Assembly: GCA_021162155.1 (NCBI GenBank)
Contig: JAGGZF010000041.1
Coordinates: 1-6,919, forward strand
Reading direction: 5' to 3'
Length of the DNA: 6,919 nucleotides
From: a bacterium
GTDB lineage: Bacteria; Patescibacteriota; Minisyncoccia; UBA6257
Shown here: positions 1-6,805 of the stretch, in pieces
How the letters are laid out: the number at the start of each line of letters is the position of its first letter
Numbering within the stretch: the first letter of the stretch is position 1
The notes under the pieces: generated by a model
Database searches by the model: none
Told to the model about the DNA's origin: nothing
What the model saw: only the letters and a program-made list of their open reading frames with translations
Program-made: the position numbers and the translations under genes

Positions 1-230
1 AAACTACTAATATCAGGCTGACAAGAAAAACTATGAAAAAGTTTATATTCTTCTAGAATATTATTAATATCCTGATAGGTGTAAGGAGAAAAGGCACGTT
101 GCTCTAAAGAATAGCCGGAAGTTATCTGAATAACAGACTCTTTTTCCAGAAAAGAAAAGAAAAAGAGTGAAGATAATAAAACTAAAAATATAGCCAAGAA
201 AAAAATTTTATATCTTTTATATTTGTGCAT
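1..230 (-). CDS. Partial membrane-anchored or secreted protein, function unknown (C-terminus beyond left edge)
   Basis: The frame starts at an ATG (228-230) and stays open for 76 codons to the window edge, so the C-terminus is missing. The product begins MHKYKRYKIF and runs into a strongly hydrophobic, Phe/Leu-rich stretch (about residues 9-29) with Lys/Arg before it: a typical signal peptide or single N-terminal anchor. The next ~45 residues (with SGYSLEQRAF and YTYQDINNIL) look like ordinary soluble sequence and I recognise no family. AAGG (233-236) lies only 2 bases before the ATG, too close for an ideal ribosome site, but no better in-frame start was seen. Only 15 bases separate it from the stop of the transpeptidase/M23 gene upstream, so it is probably the next gene in that operon. 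An envelope role is inferred from the anchor and the neighbours only. Confidence 0.7.
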   Translation of the reverse strand, partial: MHKYKRYKIFFLAIFLVLLSSLFFFSFLEKESVIQITSGYSLEQRAFSPYTYQDINNILEEYKLFHSFSCQPDISS

Positions 231-245
231 CGCCTTAAATCACTG

Positions 246-1496
246 CTAATTATTCTGGGATTCGAAAAGAAAACTTATAGGATCAATATACCCTAACCTA
301 GATAAGGGATTAGGCGCGTAGCCATAGCAAAAAGTATGTTTATTATATCTATTAAAACATACTTTTCCTCCGGAAGGATTTCCTAAAACAGGAGCGGTTT
401 TAATCTCGAAATGTAAAAATTCATTAGGTGGATCATTGCTATCACATCCATTCCGTCCTAATCTCCAATAATTCAAGCAACCAAACCCACTGCTACCTAT
501 CGTTCCTATCATATCCCCTCCCCGAACAGTATCTCCTTCCTTAAGACCTGCTTTAATAGAAGAAAGATGAGCATAAAGGGAGTAAATATATCCTCGGTCA
601 GTTTGATGTTCCAAAATTATTGTATTTCCCATCCCCTGATCATCTTTACTGGTACTAATAACTTTTGCTACTTTCCCATCTTGGACAGCATAAACATTTT
701 TATTTATCGCATCCCGCTTCAATTTGAAATCAACCCCTGTATGATTATAGTAATCCAAATCAAGGTGAGCACGATCACCAGAAAAGCGACGAAAGCGACG
801 CCAAGGATTATAAAAACGCTGAAAAATATAACTGCTCTCTAAATCAAGAGGAAAAATAATATCTTCTTTGGGAGTAAGATTATCCAGTGTCGCATAAACT
901 AAAACAGGGTCCCCTATTTTCACAAATTCATAGAGTTTTTGGGCTACTTCATCAGCAAATCTCAAACAACCCCCCGATACTGTGCTAGTTAATTTCCTCC
1001 CATCGGGATAATAGGGAATACCATGAAGGAAAAAATCCTCATAGTATTGCATAGAGTAAGGCATCCACACCTTACCTATAGTAGACCAGTGTAATTTCTC
1101 TTTTGTCCTAATTTTATACAAGCCAGTCGGAGATTCAAACCAAACATTTTCAGGGGATTGATAAGATAATGGTAATACTGCCACCAATTTACCATCATCA
1201 TAAAGGGCAACTTTTCTTTTAGTTAAATTAATCTCTAATCCTCGATTCTTTATAAGATAAGGAGGCTGAAAACACAATTGTTTATCGTCCTCGCTTGAGA
1301 ACTCTGTTGTCTCTAAACAATAATTGAGAGGAGGAGAAAGATTGTCTGTAGAACTAACACTAGAAAGAGAATTACTCTCCTGGGCTGACGAGGAGGAAAC
1401 AACAAAATTGTATTCACGATAACTCTGACTGGAGAGAAACACTAAACCAAAAATTAAAAATATGGTGATTACACTCCAAATAATTACTCTTTTCAT
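246..1496 (-). CDS. Membrane-anchored L,D-transpeptidase (YkuD) fused to M23/LytM-type peptidase domain
   Basis: 416 residues from the ATG at 1494-1496. Residues 4-23 are a hydrophobic anchor after MKR; about 30-58 is a Ser-rich linker. Residues ~86-201 match an L,D-transpeptidase (YkuD) domain: HG (158-159) and SGGCLRF (174-180) with catalytic Cys177 and Arg179. This family forms 3-3 peptidoglycan crosslinks through a Cys acyl-enzyme. Residues ~248 to the end match an M23 metallopeptidase: HTGVDF (zinc ligands His252, Asp256), YAHLSS (His310), LHFEI (ligand His362) and a closing GYIDPISFL. The usual HxH is FLH here, so the first catalytic His is Phe360, and the M23 half may be weak or non-catalytic. 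A Cys-containing insertion (about 338-359) precedes it. I chose this start because AAGGAG lies 11 bases upstream and it begins the signal anchor directly. An in-frame ATG at 1545-1547 would add 17 residues and lacks a ribosome site. Acts at the outer face of the membrane on the wall; likely co-transcribed with the DUF3160 gene. Confidence 0.9.
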   Translation of the reverse strand: MKRVIIWSVITIFLIFGLVFLSSQSYREYNFVVSSSSAQESNSLSSVSSTDNLSPPLNYCLETTEFSSEDDKQLCFQPPYLIKNRGLEINLTKRKVALYDDGKLVAVLPLSYQSPENVWFESPTGLYKIRTKEKLHWSTIGKVWMPYSMQYYEDFFLHGIPYYPDGRKLTSTVSGGCLRFADEVAQKLYEFVKIGDPVLVYATLDNLTPKEDIIFPLDLESSYIFQRFYNPWRRFRRFSGDRAHLDLDYYNHTGVDFKLKRDAINKNVYAVQDGKVAKVISTSKDDQGMGNTIILEHQTDRGYIYSLYAHLSSIKAGLKEGDTVRGGDMIGTIGSSGFGCLNYWRLGRNGCDSNDPPNEFLHFEIKTAPVLGNPSGGKVCFNRYNKHTFCYGYAPNPLSRLGYIDPISFLFESQNN

Positions 1497-1507
1497 ATAG
1501 AGATATA

Positions 1508-1513
1508 CTCCTT
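1508..1513 (-). promoter_or_regulatory. Shine-Dalgarno site that sets the start of the transpeptidase/M23 gene
   Basis: On the minus strand AAGGAG lies 11 bases before the ATG at 1494-1496. It is the clearest ribosome-binding site in the window and favours that ATG over the in-frame ATG at 1545-1547, which overlaps the upstream stop codon and has no purine-rich site before it. Confidence 0.65.
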
Positions 1514-1546
1514 GTGATGACCTAAAACACAGAAGCCGAAACCCCA

Positions 1547-4183
1547 TTAAGGACTAAAGGTTCTTGCCCATTGGGGTTCTGTAGGAGGATTGGTCTTAAT
1601 CATCTCTCGCCATTTCTCATCAGTTAAACGGTCATTCATAGGCCATTTAAATTCATAATAACTGAATACCGGTCCCATACCCAACAAAATTCTCCCATCA
1701 GGTAATCGATATGCTACCAACATTGCTTTTATTTTACCTACTCCTTCTTCTAAAACCTGCTGGCTATTGCCATCAGTATGCACATCTGCTATTAATGTAC
1801 TCCTTAGAATATCTTCTTTGCCTTCCATCATCCGCTCTGCAAAATAACTTCCTTTTTCTTCGTTACTTAATAATGTTTCAATTAAGAATGAACTAACGTC
1901 TCCGAAGTGATCTATAAAACTATATTCATCTTCATTAAGTGTTTTATTCTCTAATTCTTTCTTAGATATATCAAAAAGTTTCTGAAGAACTATTGATAAC
2001 TGAGCGAGAACATTCTCTTTTCTCTGGGTTATTTCAAAATAGGAAGAACGGATTACACCTTCCAGTTCTTCTGGTGTTAACAGATTTTCTAATCCTCTCT
2101 CTGTTATTTTAGCCAAAAGCAGTAAGCGGCTATAAAATTCAGGAACAGGTTCTACATAGCCCCGGGAAGGAGGATGCTCAGGAGAACCTCCTCCTTCCGC
2201 TATAATACCGCTCTGTTTTGTATATAAGATAGTATCATGATGCAATTGAGTCCAAGAGGCCAGAAATGTATTTAAGTTTTTATCCTGATAGGCCTCTGTT
2301 TGCATAAAAGTGGGATACCCTGAACCAAACTTGTTAAGAAGGGGCTGCAGAGTATAAAGCCAACTAAAATATATGTTCTTAAACCAATCAGAAGTATCAA
2401 AACTCTTTATCTCTTTTTCTAATTCGTTAAAACGCTGAGCATAATCAGTATAATTATCATCACCCAGTTGATGAATCCAATAGCGAGCCCTCCCTGATCC
2501 TAACAATGCTGCTATATCCAGTCCCCGAGGAAATCCCCGTACTATCCTTCCTGTCTCTGTTCTTACTGCAGTAAAAGGAAGTTCTTCTTTTGCTCCCTGA
2601 TAAACGCCACTAAAGGGAGAAACTAAACGCCAAAACATATTAGTGTCAGGGGTATATCTTTGTCCCATAAGGCGAAAGCCCTTAGTTTTTGCTAAATATT
2701 GTAAAGCCTGCTGAGAATCATAAGGAAAATGGAGCTCACAACCCCCTAATCCACTATAAATCTGGGGGTTATAAGGAAGGTTTAATAACTCTTTTTGGAG
2801 TAAACTAATCTGCGCAGAATTAATCTCCCCCTCACCAAAAACTCTATTTAGAATATTACTATACTCATAGGGACCCAGATCATCAGAATATCCTATCAGA
2901 AAACTAGTTACAGCATATATTTTCTGCCACTTATCTCGAAGTTGTTTATTTTTACTAAATTCTTGGCTAATTAGAGCGGCTTGGAGAGTTTGAATTTTAG
3001 CATCTTCCTTAGAGATAATCCCATCTTCCAGACATTCAGATTTTCCTTGGGTTAATTTTTCTGAACCCTCAATCAACATAGTCATTCGCCCGTGCCACAT
3101 CATTGCCTTAAAATAATTCTTCAATCTTTCTCCCTTACTATAATGGCCTCTAGGTATATATTGAGAATAGTCCTCTTTATACACAAAAATCGGCGAGAAC
3201 TTCCATCCTTGATGGGCCTCTATTAAATTAATCTCTTCTGCTACTTCTTTTTTAACAACTTCGGGAACGGTAAAGGTATATTTAAAAGAACTATGTCTGG
3301 AAAAATCATTAGGAAAATTTGTTTCGATATAATCCCTGATACATTTTACATTAGTAAGAGAAGGCCCACATTCAAATTTAATTAATTCATAAGTCGTAGT
3401 ATCTCCTCTATCTTTAAGACGGTGTGCTGTCAAAATTTGACTTTCCTTCGGCTGTAATAGTTTTAAAGCCACAGAAAAGTAAGCCATATTTCTCTTGGCT
3501 GCCTCTTTCATTAAAGGGTCAGACGTTTGATTATAGAGGGCTACTGATGATTCCAACAAATCTTTATCCATCTGCCATAAATAATCAAAAAATAAACTCC
3601 TCTCTAATCTCATCAATATGGATGAGAATACTAAGTGATAATAATGAAGCACACTATCAGTAGTAATAAAAATAGGAACCGGCAAACCCTCGGCTCTTTC
3701 TGCTTCAGTGCATGTAAAATCTTTGCAGGACTTAAGCCACTGTAAATAACTATAAAAACTTTCAAATCTTTCAGGAATTCCTTTGCTTATCCAATCGGGA
3801 GCAGGTTTCTTAAATAAACCATCAGAATTGGTTATTACAAAACCATTACTTCTTAATTTTTCCAGCAGTTTGGGGGATAGATTTAACTCGCTGGCAACTC
3901 TTTGGTAATTTTGAATTTCAGAAATACTAAGAGGTAAAGAATAACCGGGAATGTTAGGTTTTATATCTAAGGACTGAATAACAATATCTTCTGGTTTTAT
4001 CAACGTTTTTGCGTTTGCTGACTTTGCTTTAATAGGTGGAGAAACCACTGAAGGAATAGTACTGGTAGAAGGAGGAGAAAATGGAATATTCTCTGAAATA
4101 ATTTTCGAACGCAATAGAAATATTACCCCTCCAACTGCAAGAAGGGTCACTAAGACGCCTATAACAATTTTTGTTTTTTTCAT
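1547..4183 (-). CDS. Membrane-anchored DUF3160 domain protein
   Basis: 878 residues. After MKKTK, residues 6-24 form a hydrophobic anchor or signal peptide, followed by a Pro/Ser-rich linker (about 33-60). From about residue 80 to 870 the protein matches DUF3160 (Pfam PF11369, from memory). Recognisable blocks are PVPIFITTDSVLHYYHL (168-184), WTQLHHDTILYTKQS (644-658), GYVEPVPEFYSRL (675-687), LIADVHTDG (797-805) and GPVFSYYEFKWP (837-848). The family is widespread, usually exported, with no established biochemical role; the conserved His/Asp residues suggest an enzyme or metal site, which is a guess. There are six cysteines, including SCKDFTC (152-158), an even number that fits disulfides outside the membrane. 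The ATG start begins the anchor directly but has an AT-rich leader without a Shine-Dalgarno site. A promoter candidate lies about 40 bases upstream. Its TAA overlaps an ATG of the downstream transpeptidase frame by one base, and the preferred downstream start is 50 bases on. The gene looks intact. Confidence 0.88.
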   Translation of the reverse strand: MKKTKIVIGVLVTLLAVGGVIFLLRSKIISENIPFSPPSTSTIPSVVSPPIKAKSANAKTLIKPEDIVIQSLDIKPNIPGYSLPLSISEIQNYQRVASELNLSPKLLEKLRSNGFVITNSDGLFKKPAPDWISKGIPERFESFYSYLQWLKSCKDFTCTEAERAEGLPVPIFITTDSVLHYYHLVFSSILMRLERSLFFDYLWQMDKDLLESSVALYNQTSDPLMKEAAKRNMAYFSVALKLLQPKESQILTAHRLKDRGDTTTYELIKFECGPSLTNVKCIRDYIETNFPNDFSRHSSFKYTFTVPEVVKKEVAEEINLIEAHQGWKFSPIFVYKEDYSQYIPRGHYSKGERLKNYFKAMMWHGRMTMLIEGSEKLTQGKSECLEDGIISKEDAKIQTLQAALISQEFSKNKQLRDKWQKIYAVTSFLIGYSDDLGPYEYSNILNRVFGEGEINSAQISLLQKELLNLPYNPQIYSGLGGCELHFPYDSQQALQYLAKTKGFRLMGQRYTPDTNMFWRLVSPFSGVYQGAKEELPFTAVRTETGRIVRGFPRGLDIAALLGSGRARYWIHQLGDDNYTDYAQRFNELEKEIKSFDTSDWFKNIYFSWLYTLQPLLNKFGSGYPTFMQTEAYQDKNLNTFLASWTQLHHDTILYTKQSGIIAEGGGSPEHPPSRGYVEPVPEFYSRLLLLAKITERGLENLLTPEELEGVIRSSYFEITQRKENVLAQLSIVLQKLFDISKKELENKTLNEDEYSFIDHFGDVSSFLIETLLSNEEKGSYFAERMMEGKEDILRSTLIADVHTDGNSQQVLEEGVGKIKAMLVAYRLPDGRILLGMGPVFSYYEFKWPMNDRLTDEKWREMIKTNPPTEPQWARTFSP

Positions 4184-4220
4184 TAATTTTTAATTATTAT
4201 GCCTTATTTTTAATAAATAT

Positions 4221-4249
4221 ATTATCCCTCTTAATATTATTAATGTTAA
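4221..4249 (-). promoter_or_regulatory. Sigma70-type promoter candidate for the DUF3160 operon
   Basis: On the minus strand, TTAACA (-35, at 4244-4249) and GATAAT (-10, at 4221-4226) are separated by 17 bases, and each matches 5 of 6 consensus positions. The predicted start near 4214 gives a leader of about 30 bases before the DUF3160 ATG. The gap is very AT-rich, so chance matches are likely, but the spacing, orientation and position are all right. The rest of the 160-base gap (4184-4343) shows no gene or convincing terminator. Confidence 0.5.
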
Positions 4250-4343
4250 TGGTATCTAAGTGGATAACTTTTTAGGGTAGAATTAGGGCAGGCAGGAGAA
4301 GATAACTGCAAAAACATTGGGGGAGATGAACTAACTCTCGGGT

Positions 4344-6122
4344 TTATTCCCCATTTAAATTTACTTTTATTATACCCCTTCTGATAGAATCCCGCAAAGA
4401 AGTGCTACTGATGTTTGCTAACCAATTCAGAAAAACATCTTTTTCCTTGTTTCGCATAAAAGACAGTTGGCTCTTGTGACTGGAAATAGGAATAAGATAA
4501 AAGACCACTTTGTTAAGGTGATGCTCTATTCCCACTGCTAATTCCTGTTGAACTTCTGGAGAAAAATACATATCAAAAACAAAATTACCCAAAGAATAAA
4601 ATATTAATTTTCCTTTATATTCTTCTATTGCCTGCACTACATGAGGATGGTGGCCAATAACAGTATCTACCCCAGCATCTATAAATCTGTGCGCTGTATT
4701 TACCTGAAATTTATTAGGCAGAGGAGTGTATTCTGTGCCCCAATGAGGCGTAACAATAATATAACTATCAGGATTTTCTTCTTTTATCTTTTTCACATTT
4801 TTTACTATCTCTTGAACACAAACAGAATTCTTATAAACCAAATTAGCCCCAATAATCACAATGTTTCCTTCCCGATAATAATATTTAGAATCACAGCTCT
4901 GAAAATCGCCTAAAGGATGGATATCATTTTCCTGTAAAAATTCTCTGGTTTCTTGCAGCACTCTCGCACCTTTATCTTTGGTATGATTATTAGCCAAGTT
5001 TAACACGGTAAATCCCAATTTCCTCAATAATTTTACTATTTCAGGAGAATAAGCAAAATTAACCGAGCGCATAGATACTACAGGAGCATTAGCCATCACT
5101 GGACCCTCAAGGTTGCCATAAACAATATCTACTCCTCGAAACATATCTTTTATTTTCTCAAAAGGATACTCTAATCCATATTTATCTGTCAGCAAGGCGA
5201 CGCCTCGTGCCATCATTATATCTCCTACCATAAGAATAGACCGGGGAAATATCTCTTGTTTTTTTCCTTTTTCAAAAATAACAGAATAATAAGAAACACC
5301 GCCTTCTTGAGATAAAAGAGAATTCTCCGGTAATGTTCTTATAAAATCATAGGTAGTTTTGTGAGCAATTATCTTAGCTTTTTCTTTATTTTTTAATTGG
5401 GCAAAATATCTCACTCCATAAAGAGACTGCCAAGAATCCACATCTATATTTCGAAAGTCGTCTTCCAAATTAATTAATGTTCTGATAGAACGCACATCGT
5501 GTAAAAGAAGAACTGGGTCAGGTAAATAATGGCTAAAATCTACACTAGCGATAAAAATAGTATTCTTGGGCACGACTTCATTGAGTTGTTCAACTAATAT
5601 CTGTGTTTCTTCTTTGGTGGCTTGAGGGGAAATTAATATAGGAATAACTTTAGTATCAGGTAAATATTTCTCAAAAAAGGGCATCAAATTAGCCACCCCT
5701 TGGTCATGCCCTACACTAAAATCATTAATTTCCACTAACTGATTCTGGGAAATAGTGTTAATAATTTCTGAAACAGAATCATTTTTTCCTTTTCCTTCCT
5801 CTCTTTGAGGTGAAATAGTAATGAACCGACCCCCGGTTAAAGCGGCTTGGTTATAATGGTCAGGAGAAAAAAGAATAACTACCTCAATAGGAGAATAATT
5901 ACTTAATCTCTGAAAAAAATCATCAATAATTACCTGTGCTAACAGATGATGAGGCACAACGCCAGCCGCTATTGGCAACTCTTCTGATTCTGATTGAGAG
6001 GGTGTTGCCTCAGGAGGAAAACTAAAATTTCCAGAAAATACAAAAATTACGGCGGCTACTGCCGCTATTAAAATAATCGGCAAAATGACCCAAATAATAA
6101 ATCTATTAACACTCGGCTTCAT
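4344..6122 (-). CDS. Membrane-anchored Memo-like (AmmeMemoRadiSam protein B family) and CapA-like phosphoesterase fusion
   Basis: 592 residues. Residues 8-30 are a hydrophobic anchor, then a short acidic/Pro/Ser linker (34-50). Residues ~52-285 resemble the Memo family: VVPHH (55-59), FSPDHY (85-90), VGHDQG (137-142) and VDFSHY (194-199) supply the metal-site histidines His58, His89 and His198. The usual Cys-Gly of Memo appears as Tyr235-Gly236, so the Cys is lost. Residues ~293-545 are a CapA (PGA_cap) domain of the calcineurin-like phosphoesterase type: MVGDIM (Asp301), GNLEG (336-340), NLANNHTKDKG (375-385), PHWGTEY (459-465), GHHPHV (490-495) and SLGNFVF (510-516), all intact. CapA proteins are tied to poly-gamma-glutamate or other surface polymers, though many homologues have no proven substrate. 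Memo normally keeps company with AMMECR1 and a radical SAM protein; neither is in this window. The start begins the anchor; no Shine-Dalgarno is evident. Polymer or envelope metabolism outside the membrane is inferred. Confidence 0.87.
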   Translation of the reverse strand: MKPSVNRFIIWVILPIILIAAVAAVIFVFSGNFSFPPEATPSQSESEELPIAAGVVPHHLLAQVIIDDFFQRLSNYSPIEVVILFSPDHYNQAALTGGRFITISPQREEGKGKNDSVSEIINTISQNQLVEINDFSVGHDQGVANLMPFFEKYLPDTKVIPILISPQATKEETQILVEQLNEVVPKNTIFIASVDFSHYLPDPVLLLHDVRSIRTLINLEDDFRNIDVDSWQSLYGVRYFAQLKNKEKAKIIAHKTTYDFIRTLPENSLLSQEGGVSYYSVIFEKGKKQEIFPRSILMVGDIMMARGVALLTDKYGLEYPFEKIKDMFRGVDIVYGNLEGPVMANAPVVSMRSVNFAYSPEIVKLLRKLGFTVLNLANNHTKDKGARVLQETREFLQENDIHPLGDFQSCDSKYYYREGNIVIIGANLVYKNSVCVQEIVKNVKKIKEENPDSYIIVTPHWGTEYTPLPNKFQVNTAHRFIDAGVDTVIGHHPHVVQAIEEYKGKLIFYSLGNFVFDMYFSPEVQQELAVGIEHHLNKVVFYLIPISSHKSQLSFMRNKEKDVFLNWLANISSTSLRDSIRRGIIKVNLNGE

Positions 6123-6186
6123 CCTAAACTATTTAATATCTCTACTTACCTTATTAACTGAAGGAATCTCGCAAATAAAAAATTTT

Positions 6187-6777
6187 TTACAATTGTTTAT
6201 AGCTACTAATATAAATATAATGATCAGGAAACGGATAAAATCTAGGATATACCAAATAAATGCTCATTTTATATTTAACTTTGGGCTTAATATCACTCCA
6301 ATTACCTCCCTTAATACCCACAATATGGTAGAAAGGACCGGATCTGCTCATATTTTCTGTATGCAATAGCGTATTTTCTACACAAGCATCATTCACCCAT
6401 CCCACAACATCTCTTTTTTCGGGAGGTTTATAATCCTGTAGCCGCATATTCTTGTATTTCTTCAACTCTGACTCCAACTGACTTAGTCGAAATTCCAGGT
6501 CTTTTCTTCGTAAAGCACCTTCAGTTAATTCTTCTTCTGGTGCCTCCAACCATTTTTGAATTCTCTTTATATCCAATTCAATACCCCGAATGGCAGCATT
6601 AACAAGTGCTTTTTTAAAAACTGTGGCTTCGGTCATATTAGAAACAACTTCTAAAGATGAGGAACGACTCCGGTTATTTAAAAACCACAAACCGCCTCCC
6701 AAAATAATAATTCCAATAACTAAAACCCATATAATAATTTTTCCATCTTTTATAAACATAAATTTTATTTTAGCCAA
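6187..6777 (-). CDS. Small membrane-anchored coiled-coil protein, family unknown
   Basis: 196 residues from a TTG start (6775-6777). Residues 13-33 form a strong transmembrane helix, with Lys residues before it and Asn-Arg-Ser-Arg after it, which suggests N-in topology and an outside C-terminus. Residues ~64-110 are rich in Glu/Lys/Arg/Leu with heptad-like spacing (as in LEFRLSQLESELKKYK), a probable coiled coil. The C-terminal ~85 residues hold WVNDACVENT (127-136), GPFYHIVGIKGGNWSDIKP (147-165) and an aromatic, Pro-rich end; I cannot name the family. The start is uncertain: the TTG has a weak CAGG site with AGG 7 bases upstream, while the in-frame ATG at 6757-6759 gives 190 residues but has no such site. 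The gene lies 28 bases after the tRNA with no promoter room between, so the two are probably co-transcribed. It precedes the Memo-CapA gene by 64 bases. Confidence 0.75.
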   Translation of the reverse strand: MAKIKFMFIKDGKIIIWVLVIGIIILGGGLWFLNNRSRSSSLEVVSNMTEATVFKKALVNAAIRGIELDIKRIQKWLEAPEEELTEGALRRKDLEFRLSQLESELKKYKNMRLQDYKPPEKRDVVGWVNDACVENTLLHTENMSRSGPFYHIVGIKGGNWSDIKPKVKYKMSIYLVYPRFYPFPDHYIYISSYKQL

Positions 6778-6805
6778 CTATAAACCTGTGAAAATAAATT
6801 ATCAG

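Noticed and set aside
567..842. Open frame on the plus strand opposite the M23 region
   Set aside because: Shadow of a well-supported gene on the other strand, with no recognisable domain.
1711..1896. Open frame on the plus strand within the DUF3160 gene
   Set aside because: Leu-rich shadow frame opposite conserved DUF3160 coding sequence.
3424..3663. Open frame on the plus strand within the DUF3160 gene
   Set aside because: Shadow opposite conserved coding sequence; no family resemblance.
4259..4267. DnaA-box-like TTATCCACT (minus strand) in the 4184-4343 gap
   Set aside because: A single 8-of-9 match in AT-rich sequence, with no second box and no replication genes nearby; not enough to call an origin.
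4312..4360. Possible terminator after the Memo-CapA gene (GGGG...CCCC then TTTTT on the minus strand)
   Set aside because: The arms pair only with bulges, the loop is over 20 bases and part of the stem lies in the coding end; too weak to call.
4641..4913. Open frame on the plus strand opposite the CapA domain
   Set aside because: Shadow of the CapA motifs (GHHPHV, HWGTEY) on the minus strand.
6085..6369. Open frame on the plus strand across the 6123-6186 gap
   Set aside because: It overlaps coding sequence of both minus-strand neighbours and covers the gap only by chance; low-complexity Ile/Asn/Leu composition and no family resemblance.
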